A stretch of 64,000 nt of DNA from Labedaea rhizosphaerae. GTDB lineage: Bacteria > Actinomycetota > Actinomycetes > Mycobacteriales > Pseudonocardiaceae. How positions within the stretch are numbered: the stretch's first letter is position 1; each line of letters starts with the position of its first letter. A model generated the notes under the pieces. It saw only the letters and a program-made list of their open reading frames with translations. It made no database searches and had not been told where the DNA came from. Shown piece after piece: positions 15,933 through 25,444 of the stretch. The stretch spans positions 1 through 64,000 of the forward strand of contig NZ_SNXZ01000009.1 in NCBI RefSeq assembly GCF_004362825.1, given 5' to 3'. The translations under genes were made by a program, and so were the position numbers.

Positions 15933-17384
15933 CTACTTCGGTGCCTGGAAGCCGCCGATCCGCTGCTCGAGCAGTTCGGCCAGCCGCAGCGGGGTGCGGT
16001 CCTCGTACATCGGACCGATGAGCTGCACGCCCACCGGCAGGCCGTCGGGGGACAGGCCCGTCGGTACGGCGGTGGCGGGCAGGCCGGGCATGGTGGCCAG
16101 GCCGGCCCAGACGTACTGGTCGAAGTACGGGTGCTCGACGCCGTCGATGTCGATGCGCCGTGCCAACGGATTGCGACTGTGGTCGTGCGGGAAGGCAGGC
16201 GTCGGCGTGATCGGGCAGACCACCGCGTCGAACTCGGTGAACAGCTGCCGCCAGCCGTGGCGGTGGAGTTCGCGGCGGTTGTTCACCTCCAGCCAGTCGC
16301 GGTGGCTCAACACCATGCCGCGCAGCCGCGCCGCGTCGAGACTCTGATCGTCAGCGCTCAGGCGGGCGGCACGGGTCCGCAGCTGCTCGTCCGTCTCGAC
16401 GGGGAAACGCGCGACGGAGCCGGAGAACTGGAACCGCGTGTAGAGCGTCGCGGCTTCGGCCAGGTCAGGCAGCAGCGGACTGTGCCGTTCGACGCGCGCG
16501 CCGGCGTCGGCAAGCGCGTCGGCCACCCGGTTCACGCCCGCCCGCACCGCGGACCCGGTCGGAATGAACGGGTGCTGCTCGAGGACCAGGACCCGGAAGT
16601 CACCGAGCCGCTTGTGACGCGCGGGTGGCAGGTTCACGTGGTAGGCCTTGCCGAGCGTCAGCGGGTCCGGCCCGGCCATGACGTCGAGCAAGAGCATGAG
16701 GTCGCGGGGAGAGCGCGCCATCGGGCCGACGACAGCCATGTCGAGGTCGACCGGCAATGCCGGCTCGGCCGGCGCGACCATGCCGCGGTTCGCGACCAGC
16801 CCGAGGGTTGGCTTGTGGGCATAGATGCCGCAGAAATGCGCGGGGGTGCGCAGCGAGCCGGCGAGGTCGGAGCCGATGGACAGCGCACCGAATCCGGACG
16901 CCAGGGCCGCCGCTGATCCGCCGGAGGATCCGCCCGGCGTGCGTTCGTGATCCCACGGGTTGTTGGTGGTGCCGTAGAGCTTGTTGAAGCTCTGGATGTC
17001 TTGCAACCCCAAGGGCACGTTGGTCTTGCCGAGCACCACCGCGCCCGCGGCCTTGAGCCGTGCGACCTGCACGGCGTCCTCGGCCGGCACGTAGTCCCGG
17101 TACTGCGGCATGCCCCAGGTCGTGGGCAGCCCGGTCATGTTGTAGGACTCCTTGACCGTCATTGGGATGCCGAGCAGCGGCCGATCTTCACCACGTGCGC
17201 GGGCCTGGTCGGCGCGGCGCGCGGCCGTCCGCGCACGGTCGAAGTCCCGAACGCAGATCGCGTTGATCGCCTTGTCGTCCCGCTCGATACGGGCGATCGC
17301 CTCGTCGATCAGTTCCGCCGAGGTCACTTCTCCGGCACGCAAAGCCGCCCCGAGTTCCTCGGCCGTCGCAAAGTTCCATTCCAT
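15933..17384 (-). CDS. Amidase-signature family hydrolase
   Basis: A 483-residue amidase-signature enzyme that hydrolyses amide bonds with a Ser-cisSer-Lys triad. Lys78 (TVKESYN), Ser153 (PGGSSGGSAAA) and Ser177 (GSDLAGSLRTPA) are all in place. It has no signal peptide, so it acts in the cytoplasm. No GatB/GatC partner is present and the sequence is of the general amidase type, so it is not the tRNA amidotransferase. ATG at 17384 lacks a ribosome site, but TACGGT lies 7 bases upstream on the minus strand, so the mRNA is probably leaderless. The gene stands alone, bracketed by the two related intergenic elements. Confidence 0.9.
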   Translation of the reverse strand: MEWNFATAEELGAALRAGEVTSAELIDEAIARIERDDKAINAICVRDFDRARTAARRADQARARGEDRPLLGIPMTVKESYNMTGLPTTWGMPQYRDYVPAEDAVQVARLKAAGAVVLGKTNVPLGLQDIQSFNKLYGTTNNPWDHERTPGGSSGGSAAALASGFGALSIGSDLAGSLRTPAHFCGIYAHKPTLGLVANRGMVAPAEPALPVDLDMAVVGPMARSPRDLMLLLDVMAGPDPLTLGKAYHVNLPPARHKRLGDFRVLVLEQHPFIPTGSAVRAGVNRVADALADAGARVERHSPLLPDLAEAATLYTRFQFSGSVARFPVETDEQLRTRAARLSADDQSLDAARLRGMVLSHRDWLEVNNRRELHRHGWRQLFTEFDAVVCPITPTPAFPHDHSRNPLARRIDIDGVEHPYFDQYVWAGLATMPGLPATAVPTGLSPDGLPVGVQLIGPMYEDRTPLRLAELLEQRIGGFQAPK

Positions 17385-17699
17385 GAATCGGACCGTATCC
17401 GCGTCCTGAAACAGCCATAAAATCCCGATTCGGACAACGGGATGGACATCTCAACCCATCAGGTTGCTTTCCAGCCCCCAAAATGGCTCCACCTCCGAGC
17501 ACGGCGCCCAGCCTCAATTCTCCCCTGCTGCCAAAAATTAGCTATTAGCTATATAGATGTCCGATAGTTTCGCCGTCCAGGCGGTCGCCGACCGCTGGGC
17601 GAAAAGACGGCTAAGGACAGGGGAGACCTTCATCGGGTGGCGGGGCTGGGCGACTAGGGTGGTGCGGCCTGTTCAGCCGTCTCAGCCAGGAGTTTGCCT
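17385..17699. other. Noncoding gap between amidase and tex
   Basis: This 315-base stretch holds the amidase promoter region, an AT-rich block (about 17532-17560) with CTATTAGCTATATAG, the second conserved element (17549-17625), and the tex leader with an AGGAG ribosome site at 17688-17692. No credible gene was found. Confidence 0.6.
17549..17625 (+). repeat. Intergenic element, copy 2 (CTATATAGATGTCC family)
   Basis: The first 27 bases match copy 1 (15796) at all but about four positions, and AAAAG.C....AAGG.CAGGGGAG recurs at the 3' end, with a 3-base shift relative to copy 1. The middle is not conserved. It lies upstream of tex in the same orientation, consistent with a promoter/operator or a 5' leader RNA structure. 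Confidence 0.5.
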
Positions 17700-20102
17700 G
17701 TGTCCGTCACGCCCACCTTGCCGCCGGTCAACCGGAGGATCGCCGACGAGCTCGGCGTACGGGAGAACCAGGTGGCGGCCGCGGTCGACCTGCTCGACGG
17801 CGGCGCGACCGTTCCGTTCATCGCCCGGTACCGCAAGGAGGCCACCGGGACCCTCGACGACACGCAGCTGCGCACGCTCGAGGAGCGCCTGCGTTACCTG
17901 CGTGAGCTGGAGGAGCGCCGGATCGCGGTGCTCGAGTCGGTCGAGTCGCAGGGCAAGCTGGACGACGCGCTGAAGGCGCAGATCATGTCGGCCGAGTCGA
18001 AGGCGCGCCTGGAGGACATCTACCTCCCGTTCAAGCCGAAGCGCCGCACGAAGGCGCAGATCGCCCGCGAGGCCGGTCTGGAGCCGTTGGCCGACGGCCT
18101 GCTGAACGACCCGACGGTGAACCCGGAGGCGGCCGCGGCCGCGTTCGTGGACGCGGAGAAGGGGGTCGCGGACGCGCAGGCGGCGCTCGACGGTGCGCGT
18201 TCGATCCTCGTCGAGCGGTTCTCCGAGGACGCGGACCTGATCGGTGAGCTGCGTGAGCGGATGTGGAACCGCGGCCGGCTCGTCTCGAAGGTCCGGGCGG
18301 GCAAGGAGACCGAGGGCGCGAAGTTCGCCGACTACTTCGACTTCGCCGAGCCGTTCCCGAAGCTGCCGTCGCACCGGATCCTGGCGATGTTCCGCGGGGA
18401 GAAGGAGGAGATCCTCGACCTCACCATGGCGCCCGACGAGCAGGACGCCGACGCGGTGCCGAGCCAGCGCACGGACTACGAGGTGTCGATCGCGGCCCGG
18501 TTCGGGATCAAGGATCTGGGCCGGCCGGCGGACAAGTGGCTGAACGACACGGTGCGCTGGACGTGGCGCACGCGTGTGTTGCTGCACCTGGGCATCGACC
18601 TGCGGGCGCGGCTGCGCCAGCACGCCGAGGACGACGCGGTGAAGGTGTTCGCGGGCAACCTGCGTGACCTGCTGCTGGCCGCGCCCGCGGGCACGCGCCC
18701 GACGATGGGGCTGGACCCGGGCCTGCGCACTGGCGTGAAGGTGGCGGTGGTCGACGGGACCGGCAAGTGCGTGGCGACGGAGACGATCTACCCGCACGCG
18801 CCGGCGAGGCGGTGGGACGAGTCGATCGCGGCGCTGGCGGCGTTGGCCGGGCGGTTCGGGGTGGAGTTGATCGCGATCGGCAACGGTACGGCGTCGCGGG
18901 AGACCGACAAGCTGGCCGGTGAGCTGATCGCGAAGTTCCCGGAGTTGAAGCTGACGAAGGTGGTCGTGTCGGAGGCGGGTGCGTCGGTGTACTCGGCGTC
19001 GGCGTACGCCTCGCAGGAGCTGCCGGGGATGGACGTGTCGTTGCGGGGCGCGGTGTCGATCGCGCGGCGGCTGCAGGATCCGCTGGCGGAGCTGGTGAAG
19101 ATCGATCCGAAGTCGATCGGGGTGGGGCAGTACCAGCACGATCTGACCGAGGCGAGCCTGTCGCGGTCGCTGGACGCGGTGGTCGAGGACTGTGTGAACG
19201 CGGTCGGGGTGGACGTGAACACGGCGTCGGCGCCGTTGCTGACCCGGGTTTCGGGCATCACGACGGGGCTGGCGGAGAACATCGTGCAGCACCGTGACGG
19301 CAACGGCCCGTTCCGGTCGCGGGAGCAGTTGAAGTCGGTGCCGCGCTTGGGGCCGAAGGCGTTCGAGCAGTGTGCGGGCTTCCTGCGCATCCCGGGTGGG
19401 GACGATCCGCTGGATTCCTCCAGCGTGCACCCGGAGGCGTACCCGGTGGTGCGGCGGATCCTGTCGTCGACGGGGACGTCGCTCAAGGAGTTGATCGGTC
19501 AGTCGACGAAGCTGTCGGCGTTGCGGCCGCAGGATTTCGTGGATGAGCAGTTCGGGTTGCCGACGGTGACCGACATCCTGGCGGAGTTGGAGAAGCCGGG
19601 CCGGGACCCGCGGCCGGCGTTCAAGACGGCGACGTTCGCCGAGGGTGTGGAGACGCTGGCGGATCTGAAGCCGGGGATGGTGCTCGAGGGCGTGGTGACG
19701 AACGTGGCCGCGTTCGGTGCGTTCGTGGACATCGGGGTGCACCAGGACGGGCTCGTGCACGTGTCGGCGATGTCGAGGACGTTCGTGAAGGACCCGCGGG
19801 ACGTGGCGAAGCCGGGGGACATCGTCCGGGTGAAGGTGCTGGACGTGGACATCCCGCGCAAGCGGATCGGTCTCACGCTGCGTCTGGAGGATGAGGCAGC
19901 GGCGTCCGACGGGCGCCGGCGCGGCGGCGATGGTGATCGCGGACCGCGCCAGGGTGACCGCCAGGGGGACCGCAAGCGCGATGGTGGCCGCGGGAACGGT
20001 CGTGGTGGCGCTGGTGGTGGGCGCCGGGGTAACGCTGGTGCTGCGGCGCAGCCGAGCGGCTCGCTGGCCGACGCGCTACGCAAAGCGGGTTACGGCAAGT
20101 AG
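17700..20102 (+). CDS. tex: Tex-family RNA-binding transcription accessory protein
   Basis: An 800-residue Tex/YhgF protein. In order: an N-terminal helical Tex domain with [17 protein letters not shown], a YqgF/RNase H-like domain ([16 protein letters not shown], about 335), a helix-hairpin-helix region ([14 protein letters not shown]), and an S1 RNA-binding domain (about 655-727, [21 protein letters not shown]). A low-complexity Arg/Gly/Asp-rich tail follows, longer than in E. coli and probably RNA-binding. Tex is an RNA-polymerase/ribosome-associated factor. GTG at 17700 is chosen because AGGAG is 7 bases upstream; a TTG at 17694 is too close to that site. Confidence 0.96.
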   Translation: MSVTPTLPPVNRRIADELGVRENQVAAAVDLLDGGATVPFIARYRKEATGTLDDTQLRTLEERLRYLRELEERRIAVLESVESQGKLDDALKAQIMSAESKARLEDIYLPFKPKRRTKAQIAREAGLEPLADGLLNDPTVNPEAAAAAFVDAEKGVADAQAALDGARSILVERFSEDADLIGELRERMWNRGRLVSKVRAGKETEGAKFADYFDFAEPFPKLPSHRILAMFRGEKEEILDLTMAPDEQDADAVPSQRTDYEVSIAARFGIKDLGRPADKWLNDTVRWTWRTRVLLHLGIDLRARLRQHAEDDAVKVFAGNLRDLLLAAPAGTRPTMGLDPGLRTGVKVAVVDGTGKCVATETIYPHAPARRWDESIAALAALAGRFGVELIAIGNGTASRETDKLAGELIAKFPELKLTKVVVSEAGASVYSASAYASQELPGMDVSLRGAVSIARRLQDPLAELVKIDPKSIGVGQYQHDLTEASLSRSLDAVVEDCVNAVGVDVNTASAPLLTRVSGITTGLAENIVQHRDGNGPFRSREQLKSVPRLGPKAFEQCAGFLRIPGGDDPLDSSSVHPEAYPVVRRILSSTGTSLKELIGQSTKLSALRPQDFVDEQFGLPTVTDILAELEKPGRDPRPAFKTATFAEGVETLADLKPGMVLEGVVTNVAAFGAFVDIGVHQDGLVHVSAMSRTFVKDPRDVAKPGDIVRVKVLDVDIPRKRIGLTLRLEDEAAASDGRRRGGDGDRGPRQGDRQGDRKRDGGRGNGRGGAGGGRRGNAGAAAQPSGSLADALRKAGYGK

Positions 20103-20240
20103 TCAGTCCAGGCCGCGGACGCAGTGTTCGTCCGGGTCGCCGTCGGCGATGGTCTCGGCCGCACGACGCCAGGTTTCCAGGCTCGGTGCGGTGTCCCAGA
20201 CGTCGTCGGCGGCGACCGGCGCCGCTTGTTGGGTTGGCAT
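20103..20240 (-). CDS. Small hypothetical protein (45 residues)
   Basis: ATG at 20240 with GAGAGGACGAGACC upstream encodes MPTQQAAPVAADDVWDTAPS and a charged tail rich in Asp and Glu ending CVRGLD. Codon use is typical. It lies downstream of the Nudix-like gene in the same direction and abuts the tex stop. No family recognised; the ribosome site and third-position GC support it being real. Confidence 0.55.
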   Translation of the reverse strand: MPTQQAAPVAADDVWDTAPSLETWRRAAETIADGDPDEHCVRGLD

Positions 20241-20282
20241 GGTCTCGTCCTCTCTCGTGTGTGCGAGGACGGACGGTGGGTC

Positions 20283-20801
20283 CTAGAGTCGCGTCCTCGT
20301 CGTCCATGACGTACCAATTCCGAGGCGCAACGTTACGGATCGCAGGTCAGCGGGTTCTACGTGATCTTGCATTGTGGACAGTTCGTCGGGCCAGAGCCAC
20401 TTGTGGCCGGTGCACCGTGAGCCGGTGGCGCGGCGTGCGAAGGCGGGCCGGGAGTGGTCGATGACGGGGGTCTCGCCGACGCGGGCGAGGTAGAACGGTT
20501 CGATCACGGTGATGGGTTCGCCGAACCAGGTGAGGTCGCGGCGGACGAGGATGTGGCGTCCGGTGATGGCGCGTGCGGTGACGCCGGTGTGCTGGGTGAG
20601 GCCGCGACCGGCGGCTTCCACTGTGGACTCGCCGGCGCCGATGACGCCGCCGGGTGGTTCCCAGTAGACGGTTCCGTCCGGATCGGTCCACCGCAGTAGC
20701 AGGATGCGTCCGCGGGGGTCGACGCACAGCACTCGAACGGCGGATTCTTGGGCGCGTAACGCGGCTTTGTCGTCGCGTAAGGCGACTCCGTTCTTGTTCA
20801 T
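20283..20801 (-). CDS. Nudix-fold protein with a degenerate Nudix box
   Basis: A 172-residue Nudix-fold protein (VRVLCVDPRGRILLLRW, YWEPPGGVIGAGES). The Nudix box GX5EX7REUXEEXGU reads here as GVIGAGE, seven residues, then RGLTQHTGV. The three key acidic residues (REU Glu and the EE pair) are therefore Gly, Gln and His. As these bind catalytic magnesium, the protein is probably not a normal nucleoside-diphosphate hydrolase; it may be a sensor or use other residues (inference). ATG at 20801 is chosen over 20834 because GGAGG sits 7 bases before it. Confidence 0.85.
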   Translation of the reverse strand: MNKNGVALRDDKAALRAQESAVRVLCVDPRGRILLLRWTDPDGTVYWEPPGGVIGAGESTVEAAGRGLTQHTGVTARAITGRHILVRRDLTWFGEPITVIEPFYLARVGETPVIDHSRPAFARRATGSRCTGHKWLWPDELSTMQDHVEPADLRSVTLRLGIGTSWTTRTRL

Positions 20802-20888
20802 CGGGCGCCTCCAGGGGGAAGTGTTCACCTCCATGGCAGCACCGGCGGCTCGATCCGTACACGAGTGGAGTGTGCAACAGGGGTCGAT

Positions 20889-21509
20889 TTAGGGGTCGGG
20901 TGCCGCTTCGACGATGACGTTGTCCCGGTAGCTGCGGGCGGCATGGTCGAAGGTGCCGCCGCAGGTGATCAGGCGCAGCAGCGGTATGGGTTCGGGTGCG
21001 TACACGCCGCCGGTGGGGAAGGCCGACTTGCGGACGCGGGTCACGGACACGACGTGGAAGCGGGCGGTGGTGTGGTCGGCGCGGTCGACGGCGATGCGGT
21101 CGCCGGTGTGCAGGTCGGCGAGGTGGAAGAACACCCCAGGGCCCGCGCGGGAGTCGACGTGCCCGGCGAGCAGGGCCGGTCCGGTGTCGCCGGGGGCGGG
21201 CCCGCCGGTGTACCAGCCGACCACGTCGGTGGTGGGTGGCGGGATGAGCTGGCCGGCGATGTTGACGGTGATGCCGGTGATGCGGGTGTCGACGCCGATG
21301 GCGGGCACGCGCAGCCGCACGGGCCGCGCGATGCTTGCCTCGGTCGCCGGGGTGAGCGTCCAGGTGGGCTGTGCTGGTGCTGCCACGACCGGTGCTGCTA
21401 CCACGGATGGTGCCGCGACGTTTCCCGGCGCGGTTTGCGGCATGGCGGCGCCGCCCGTGGTCGCCGCCGCGACGGCGACCACGAACGCCAGCCGCAGCAC
21501 GTCACGCAC
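20889..21509 (-). CDS. Class E/F-type sortase
   Basis: A 206-residue membrane-anchored sortase. A hydrophobic N-terminal segment (about 4-20) is followed by an Ala/Pro/Val linker and the beta-barrel. The catalytic residues are His117 (LLAGHVDS), Cys183 (LITCGG) and Arg195 (SYRDNV), which fits actinobacterial class F. Sortases join surface proteins to the wall or to each other at a C-terminal motif. GTG at 21509 overlaps the upstream DUF4397 gene by 8 bases, so the neighbouring secreted protein is a natural candidate substrate or partner even though no LPXTG is seen in it. Confidence 0.88.
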   Translation of the reverse strand: MRDVLRLAFVVAVAAATTGGAAMPQTAPGNVAAPSVVAAPVVAAPAQPTWTLTPATEASIARPVRLRVPAIGVDTRITGITVNIAGQLIPPPTTDVVGWYTGGPAPGDTGPALLAGHVDSRAGPGVFFHLADLHTGDRIAVDRADHTTARFHVVSVTRVRKSAFPTGGVYAPEPIPLLRLITCGGTFDHAARSYRDNVIVEAAPDP

Positions 21510-22350
21510 GGCGAACGGAGCGCAGCAATCCGGCGCAGGCGGCGATGACCACCCCGAGTAGCACAATGAGATTCAGGGTCGAGGTGCTGGTCGGCCCGCT
21601 GACCGAAGCCGTGCCGCCGTACCCGGTCTCGACCGGCCCGTTCGGCACCACCTGAGCGCCCTTGGCATCCAGCCGGACCTGGGCGGAGAGGGTGTTGTCG
21701 TGTTCGAGGACCAGCACGGTGTAGACGCCGCCGGCGGCCAGGGTGACCGGCAGGCTGGTGTCGGGCGCGGACTGCGGGCGCACGGTGAGCTTGCCCTCGC
21801 CGGCCTGCACCAGCGAGTACGGGCTGGCCTGCCCGAACGCGGCGTCGGTGATCACGGGGGTGCTGTCGCGCTGGATGGTGAGGCGTCCGGCGGTCGGGGC
21901 GGCGTTGACCACGCGCATCTTGGCCTGGCCTGCGGGTGGCAGCGCGATGTCGTCGTCGAGCACACGCAGGGCCAGCGAGGCGAACTTGCCGAGCCCGGCG
22001 ACGGTGTAGGCGTGGCCCTGGGTGGCGTGCAGGGTGGCCGAGATGACCGGCGGGGTTTTCGGGTCGGCGCCGGCGGGGCGCATCGCGATCGAGTAGGTGC
22101 CGGTCGCGACGCGCTGGTAGCCGGACATGTCGCCGTACTTGACGCCCTTGATGGTCTGCGCGCTGGCGGGCTTGCCGAACGCGGTCACGGTGACATCGAC
22201 GGCGGGGGTGTCCGGGGAGAGGTGTGCGAGCCGCACGTAGGAGGTCGGCGCAGCGACGTTCGCCGCGTTCGCGGCAGGTGCGCCGAGGAACGCGATGGAG
22301 CCGGCCAGGAGCAGGGCGGCGATCGCCGCGGTCGATCTTCGAGTTGTCAT
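21502..22350 (-). CDS. Secreted DUF4397 protein with C-terminal membrane anchor
   Basis: A 282-residue protein with a clear Sec signal peptide (cleavage near AANAANVAAP, about residue 30). Two repeats of the DUF4397 beta domain follow (YVRLAHLSPDTPAVDVTV and MRVVNAAPTAGRLTI), then a Ser/Thr/Gly linker and a C-terminal hydrophobic helix (LIVLLGVVIAACAGLL) capped by RSVRRA. Helix plus basic tail is the layout of a sortase sorting signal, but the motif before it (GPVETGYGG) is not LPXTG. It is a surface protein of unknown role in a cluster with a sortase and a polytopic membrane protein. Confidence 0.87.
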   Translation of the reverse strand: MTTRRSTAAIAALLLAGSIAFLGAPAANAANVAAPTSYVRLAHLSPDTPAVDVTVTAFGKPASAQTIKGVKYGDMSGYQRVATGTYSIAMRPAGADPKTPPVISATLHATQGHAYTVAGLGKFASLALRVLDDDIALPPAGQAKMRVVNAAPTAGRLTIQRDSTPVITDAAFGQASPYSLVQAGEGKLTVRPQSAPDTSLPVTLAAGGVYTVLVLEHDNTLSAQVRLDAKGAQVVPNGPVETGYGGTASVSGPTSTSTLNLIVLLGVVIAACAGLLRSVRRA

Positions 22351-22369
22351 GGTGGACCGTCTTTCGTTG

Positions 22370-24067
22370 CTAGGAGGGGAAGTTGTCGATGCGGGCGGGG
22401 ATCCGCCAGTCGAGCACCACGCCGGCCCGGGTGACCCGGATGGTGCTCGGTGCGTACGGCGGTTGCTGTGCTCGCATCCAGTCGACGACCGTGGCTGCGG
22501 CGGCGGGATCGGTCACGGGGTGTCCGTCCACAACGGACAGGACGAGAATGCGGTCGGGCAGGGCGTAACCGTGTTCCGGTGCGGGGTTGGTGGTGGTGGC
22601 GACGGTGATCGTGTGGTCGAGGCAGAGCCCGGCGAGCAACGCCATGGCGCGCACGTCGACGCGTCCCGCGCGCAGGGCGTCCCGCACGGGTCCGGTGGTC
22701 TGGAGCCGGTCGTTGCCGGCGAGCTCGCGGCCGGCCGAGGGGCGGCTGAACGAGGCCAGGTAGTCGGCCTGGGTGCCGGTGGCGAGCACGGTCACGGCCG
22801 TCGGGCCCGCGCCGAACTCGGCGACCTGCATCCCGGCGTGTTGCGGGACCGGCCCGAGGCCGGCCAGCAAGCCGTCCCCGTCGCCGTCATCGGATGGGTC
22901 GATCCGCCGGACGCTGCCGGGTGAGCGGCCGGACGCGGTGAGGTCGCGGTCCAGGTCGGCCCACACCCCGGGCATGGCGGCGAGCGAGATGGCGGGGGCC
23001 GCCTCGGTGCGTATCCAGTCGGCGAGCGCGGCGTGGTCCGGGCGTGGCCCGCTCGGTGGCTGGTCGAAGAACCCGGCCGCGCACCCGCCGAGCGCGACGG
23101 TGGCGGCGGCACCGGCGTAGACGCGGTGGGAGCGCTGGGCGCCGCGCGCCTTGTCGAGGGTGACGGCGAGCAGGCCGAGCGCGGCCACGACGAGCGCGGG
23201 CAGCAGGAGTTCGGCGGTGGCGCCGGTGGCCATGGCGGCCAGTGCGGCCACGCCGGTCCCGATGGCCCAGGTCCGCACCAAGGTGACCGTCGCGGCGAGG
23301 GCGGCGAGCACGACGACGGCGGTCAGCATGAGCAGGCGTTCGGACGCGTCGAGCAGGGGCGCGGTCCGCATGCGGCCCACCAACACGGTGATCGCGAGGG
23401 CCAGGACCGCGCAGCCCAGCGCCGTCACGATCCGCCACGGCGCGCGCGGCCGGGTGGTGGTGCTGAGGGCAGCGGCCGTGCCGAACAGCACGGGGACGAG
23501 CAGGCCCGGCATCGTGACGGCGGCGCCGAGCAAGGCGACCGCGCCCGCGGTGATCCACCGGGTGTCGCGGCGCAGCAGGGCGGCGGCGCCCGCGGCCATG
23601 GCGAGGGCGAACCAGCCGGCGGCGGTCACGGCGGGGCCGACGGTGGCGAGCAGCGTGACGACCGGCCCGGTGATCGCGAGGGCGGCGACGGAGAGCGCGA
23701 TCAGCGGCGACGGCACCCGCAGGATCGCCGCGAACGCGATGAGGCCGAGTACCGCGGCGGCGGTGGCAGCGACGGACATCTCGCGGGCCGAGGTGAGCGT
23801 GTCCGCGTGGCGGTCGAACGCCCAGCTCACGGTCGTGTACAGGCGCAGTTGCAGGCTGGTGGTGAGCAGTGGGCCGTCGACCGGCACGGCCGGGCCGCCG
23901 GTGCCGCCCGCATACGCGGCGTCGACCAGCTGGGACTCGGCGGTGGCGGCGGGCAGGACCCAGGTGGCGATGGCGACTCGGACGACGACGGCCGCCCCGG
24001 CGAGCGCGACCAGCACCCACCCGAGGGTGGGGACCAGGCCGGCTCGCCGGGCGGTCACGTCACGCAC
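22370..24067 (-). CDS. Polytopic membrane protein with large extracytoplasmic C-terminal domain
   Basis: A 565-residue protein with about ten hydrophobic segments over residues 10-330 and a soluble C-terminal half (about 345-565) containing WADLDRDLTASGR and ending near NFPS. No catalytic motif was recognised. It resembles membrane proteins of glycosyltransferase-like layout but lacks a DxD-type motif near the N-terminus. It lies 19 bases upstream of the DUF4397 gene, so the three genes probably form one operon for a surface structure (inference). The GTG start has no strong ribosome site. Confidence 0.75.
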   Translation of the reverse strand: MRDVTARRAGLVPTLGWVLVALAGAAVVVRVAIATWVLPAATAESQLVDAAYAGGTGGPAVPVDGPLLTTSLQLRLYTTVSWAFDRHADTLTSAREMSVAATAAAVLGLIAFAAILRVPSPLIALSVAALAITGPVVTLLATVGPAVTAAGWFALAMAAGAAALLRRDTRWITAGAVALLGAAVTMPGLLVPVLFGTAAALSTTTRPRAPWRIVTALGCAVLALAITVLVGRMRTAPLLDASERLLMLTAVVVLAALAATVTLVRTWAIGTGVAALAAMATGATAELLLPALVVAALGLLAVTLDKARGAQRSHRVYAGAAATVALGGCAAGFFDQPPSGPRPDHAALADWIRTEAAPAISLAAMPGVWADLDRDLTASGRSPGSVRRIDPSDDGDGDGLLAGLGPVPQHAGMQVAEFGAGPTAVTVLATGTQADYLASFSRPSAGRELAGNDRLQTTGPVRDALRAGRVDVRAMALLAGLCLDHTITVATTTNPAPEHGYALPDRILVLSVVDGHPVTDPAAAATVVDWMRAQQPPYAPSTIRVTRAGVVLDWRIPARIDNFPS

Positions 24068-24186
24068 TCCGGCGGATTGGGCGTGGGTAAGGCAGTGCGC
24101 TCACCGGACATCGGCGCACCCCCTCGGAACCTTCGTGGGCCCTCTAGCGGCAGGTCGTCGCCGGTCGGTGCGCCGTTACACGTGCG

Positions 24187-25392
24187 TCAGAAGCCGAGCA
24201 CCCGGTTCGCGTCGGCGGGGCGCAGCAGGCGGGTCAGGCCTTCCAGCAGGTAGTAGTCGGCGTAGGGCAGGGAGATCTCGACCCCGTCCTCGGCCGGGCG
24301 GTTGCGGGTGCAGCGGGCGACGATCGCCTCGGCACGGGCGGAACGTGTGGTCAGGCACGTGCCGGCGAGCGCGTCGAGGATGGCGGTGCCCGCCTCGTGG
24401 TAGTGCTGCTCGCCGGTCGCGGTGGCGAGGTCCAGCAGGCCGCAGGCCATGATCGCGCCGGCGGAGGCGTCCTTGACGTCGTTCGGTGCCTGCGGGGCGA
24501 GGTAGTCCCAGACGGGGATGTGGTCGGGGCTCAAGGCGGCGAGGGCGAAGTCGGCGAGCTTGCGGGCGGTGGCCAGGAAGGTGGTGTCGCCGGTGCGGCG
24601 GGACAGCATGGTGAACCCGTAGACGCCCCAGGCCTGTCCGCGCGACCAGCAGGAGGCCGGGCTGTAGCCCTGCACGGTGCCGGGCCCGATCGGCGCGCCG
24701 GTGTCGGGGTCGAAGTCGAACACGTGCGGGGTCGAGCCGTCCGGGCGCGGGAAGTAGGTCTGCTGGGTGCGGGCGTGCGCGATGGCGATGTCCTGGTACT
24801 TGAGGTCGCCGGTCTGCTGGGTGGCGAAGACCAGCAGGTCCAGGTTCATGATCGTGTCCATGATGGTGCGCCCGGCGTCGGTGCTGGAGGTCAGCGCGCC
24901 CCAGGCCCGGATGAACTTGCCGCGTGGGTTGTAGCGCTGGATGAGCGAGTCGGCGGCGTCGATGGCGCCGTCGCGCCACTTCGGGTCGCCGGTGAGCCGG
25001 TAGCCGGTGATCCACGACGGGGTGAACAGGAACCCGACGTCGTGGGTGCTGGTGTCGGTGCGCCGGGGCGCGAGCTTGGCGGCGGCGGCCTCGGCGAGGG
25101 TACGGAATTGCGGGTCGCCGCTGTGCAGCCAGGCCAGCCACAACAGACCCAGCCAAAAACCGCCGACCCAGTCACCGTTTTGCGAATAGGTCCACTTCTC
25201 GAATTTGGTGCCGACCGGAAACGCGGTGACCCGGGGCGCGACGGCGCGCAGCTTGGCGACGGCGTAGTCGGCCGCGTCCGTGAGTTTCATCCTGCCTCGC
25301 AACGGTTTGGCCTGCGCGGGGGTGGGGGCGGCCGCGCTCGCCGCGACCGCGAGACCGGTGGTGGTCAGCATCCTGCGCCGAGAAAGTTCCAT
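24187..25392 (-). CDS. GH88-family unsaturated glycuronyl/rhamnogalacturonyl hydrolase, Tat-exported
   Basis: A 401-residue alpha/alpha-barrel glycoside hydrolase. It begins with a twin-arginine signal (SRRRMLTTTG, cleavage near AQAKP, about residue 29), so it is probably exported folded. The two family aspartates are present: Asp118 in STHDVGF and Asp179 in IMDTIMNL. GH88 enzymes remove the unsaturated uronic acid left by polysaccharide lyases. No lyase or uronate pathway is nearby, so the substrate (pectin or glycosaminoglycan fragments) is undetermined. It diverges from the DinB-like gene across a short region carrying a palindrome. Confidence 0.87.
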   Translation of the reverse strand: MELSRRRMLTTTGLAVAASAAAPTPAQAKPLRGRMKLTDAADYAVAKLRAVAPRVTAFPVGTKFEKWTYSQNGDWVGGFWLGLLWLAWLHSGDPQFRTLAEAAAAKLAPRRTDTSTHDVGFLFTPSWITGYRLTGDPKWRDGAIDAADSLIQRYNPRGKFIRAWGALTSSTDAGRTIMDTIMNLDLLVFATQQTGDLKYQDIAIAHARTQQTYFPRPDGSTPHVFDFDPDTGAPIGPGTVQGYSPASCWSRGQAWGVYGFTMLSRRTGDTTFLATARKLADFALAALSPDHIPVWDYLAPQAPNDVKDASAGAIMACGLLDLATATGEQHYHEAGTAILDALAGTCLTTRSARAEAIVARCTRNRPAEDGVEISLPYADYYLLEGLTRLLRPADANRVLGF

Positions 25393-25444
25393 GTCTACCG
25401 GTTCTACCGGATGCGCAATTTTTTGACCAGAACATTCAGGTTCG

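Noticed and set aside
17557-17973. Plus-strand frame starting at ATG 17557 inside the conserved element
   Set aside because: It continues out of frame into tex and has no ribosome site; the ATG is part of the CTATATAGATGTCC element.
21502-21660. LPXTG sorting signal in the DUF4397 protein
   Set aside because: The residues before the C-terminal helix are PVETG, with one residue too many between Pro and Thr; no true LPXTG or LAXTG is present.
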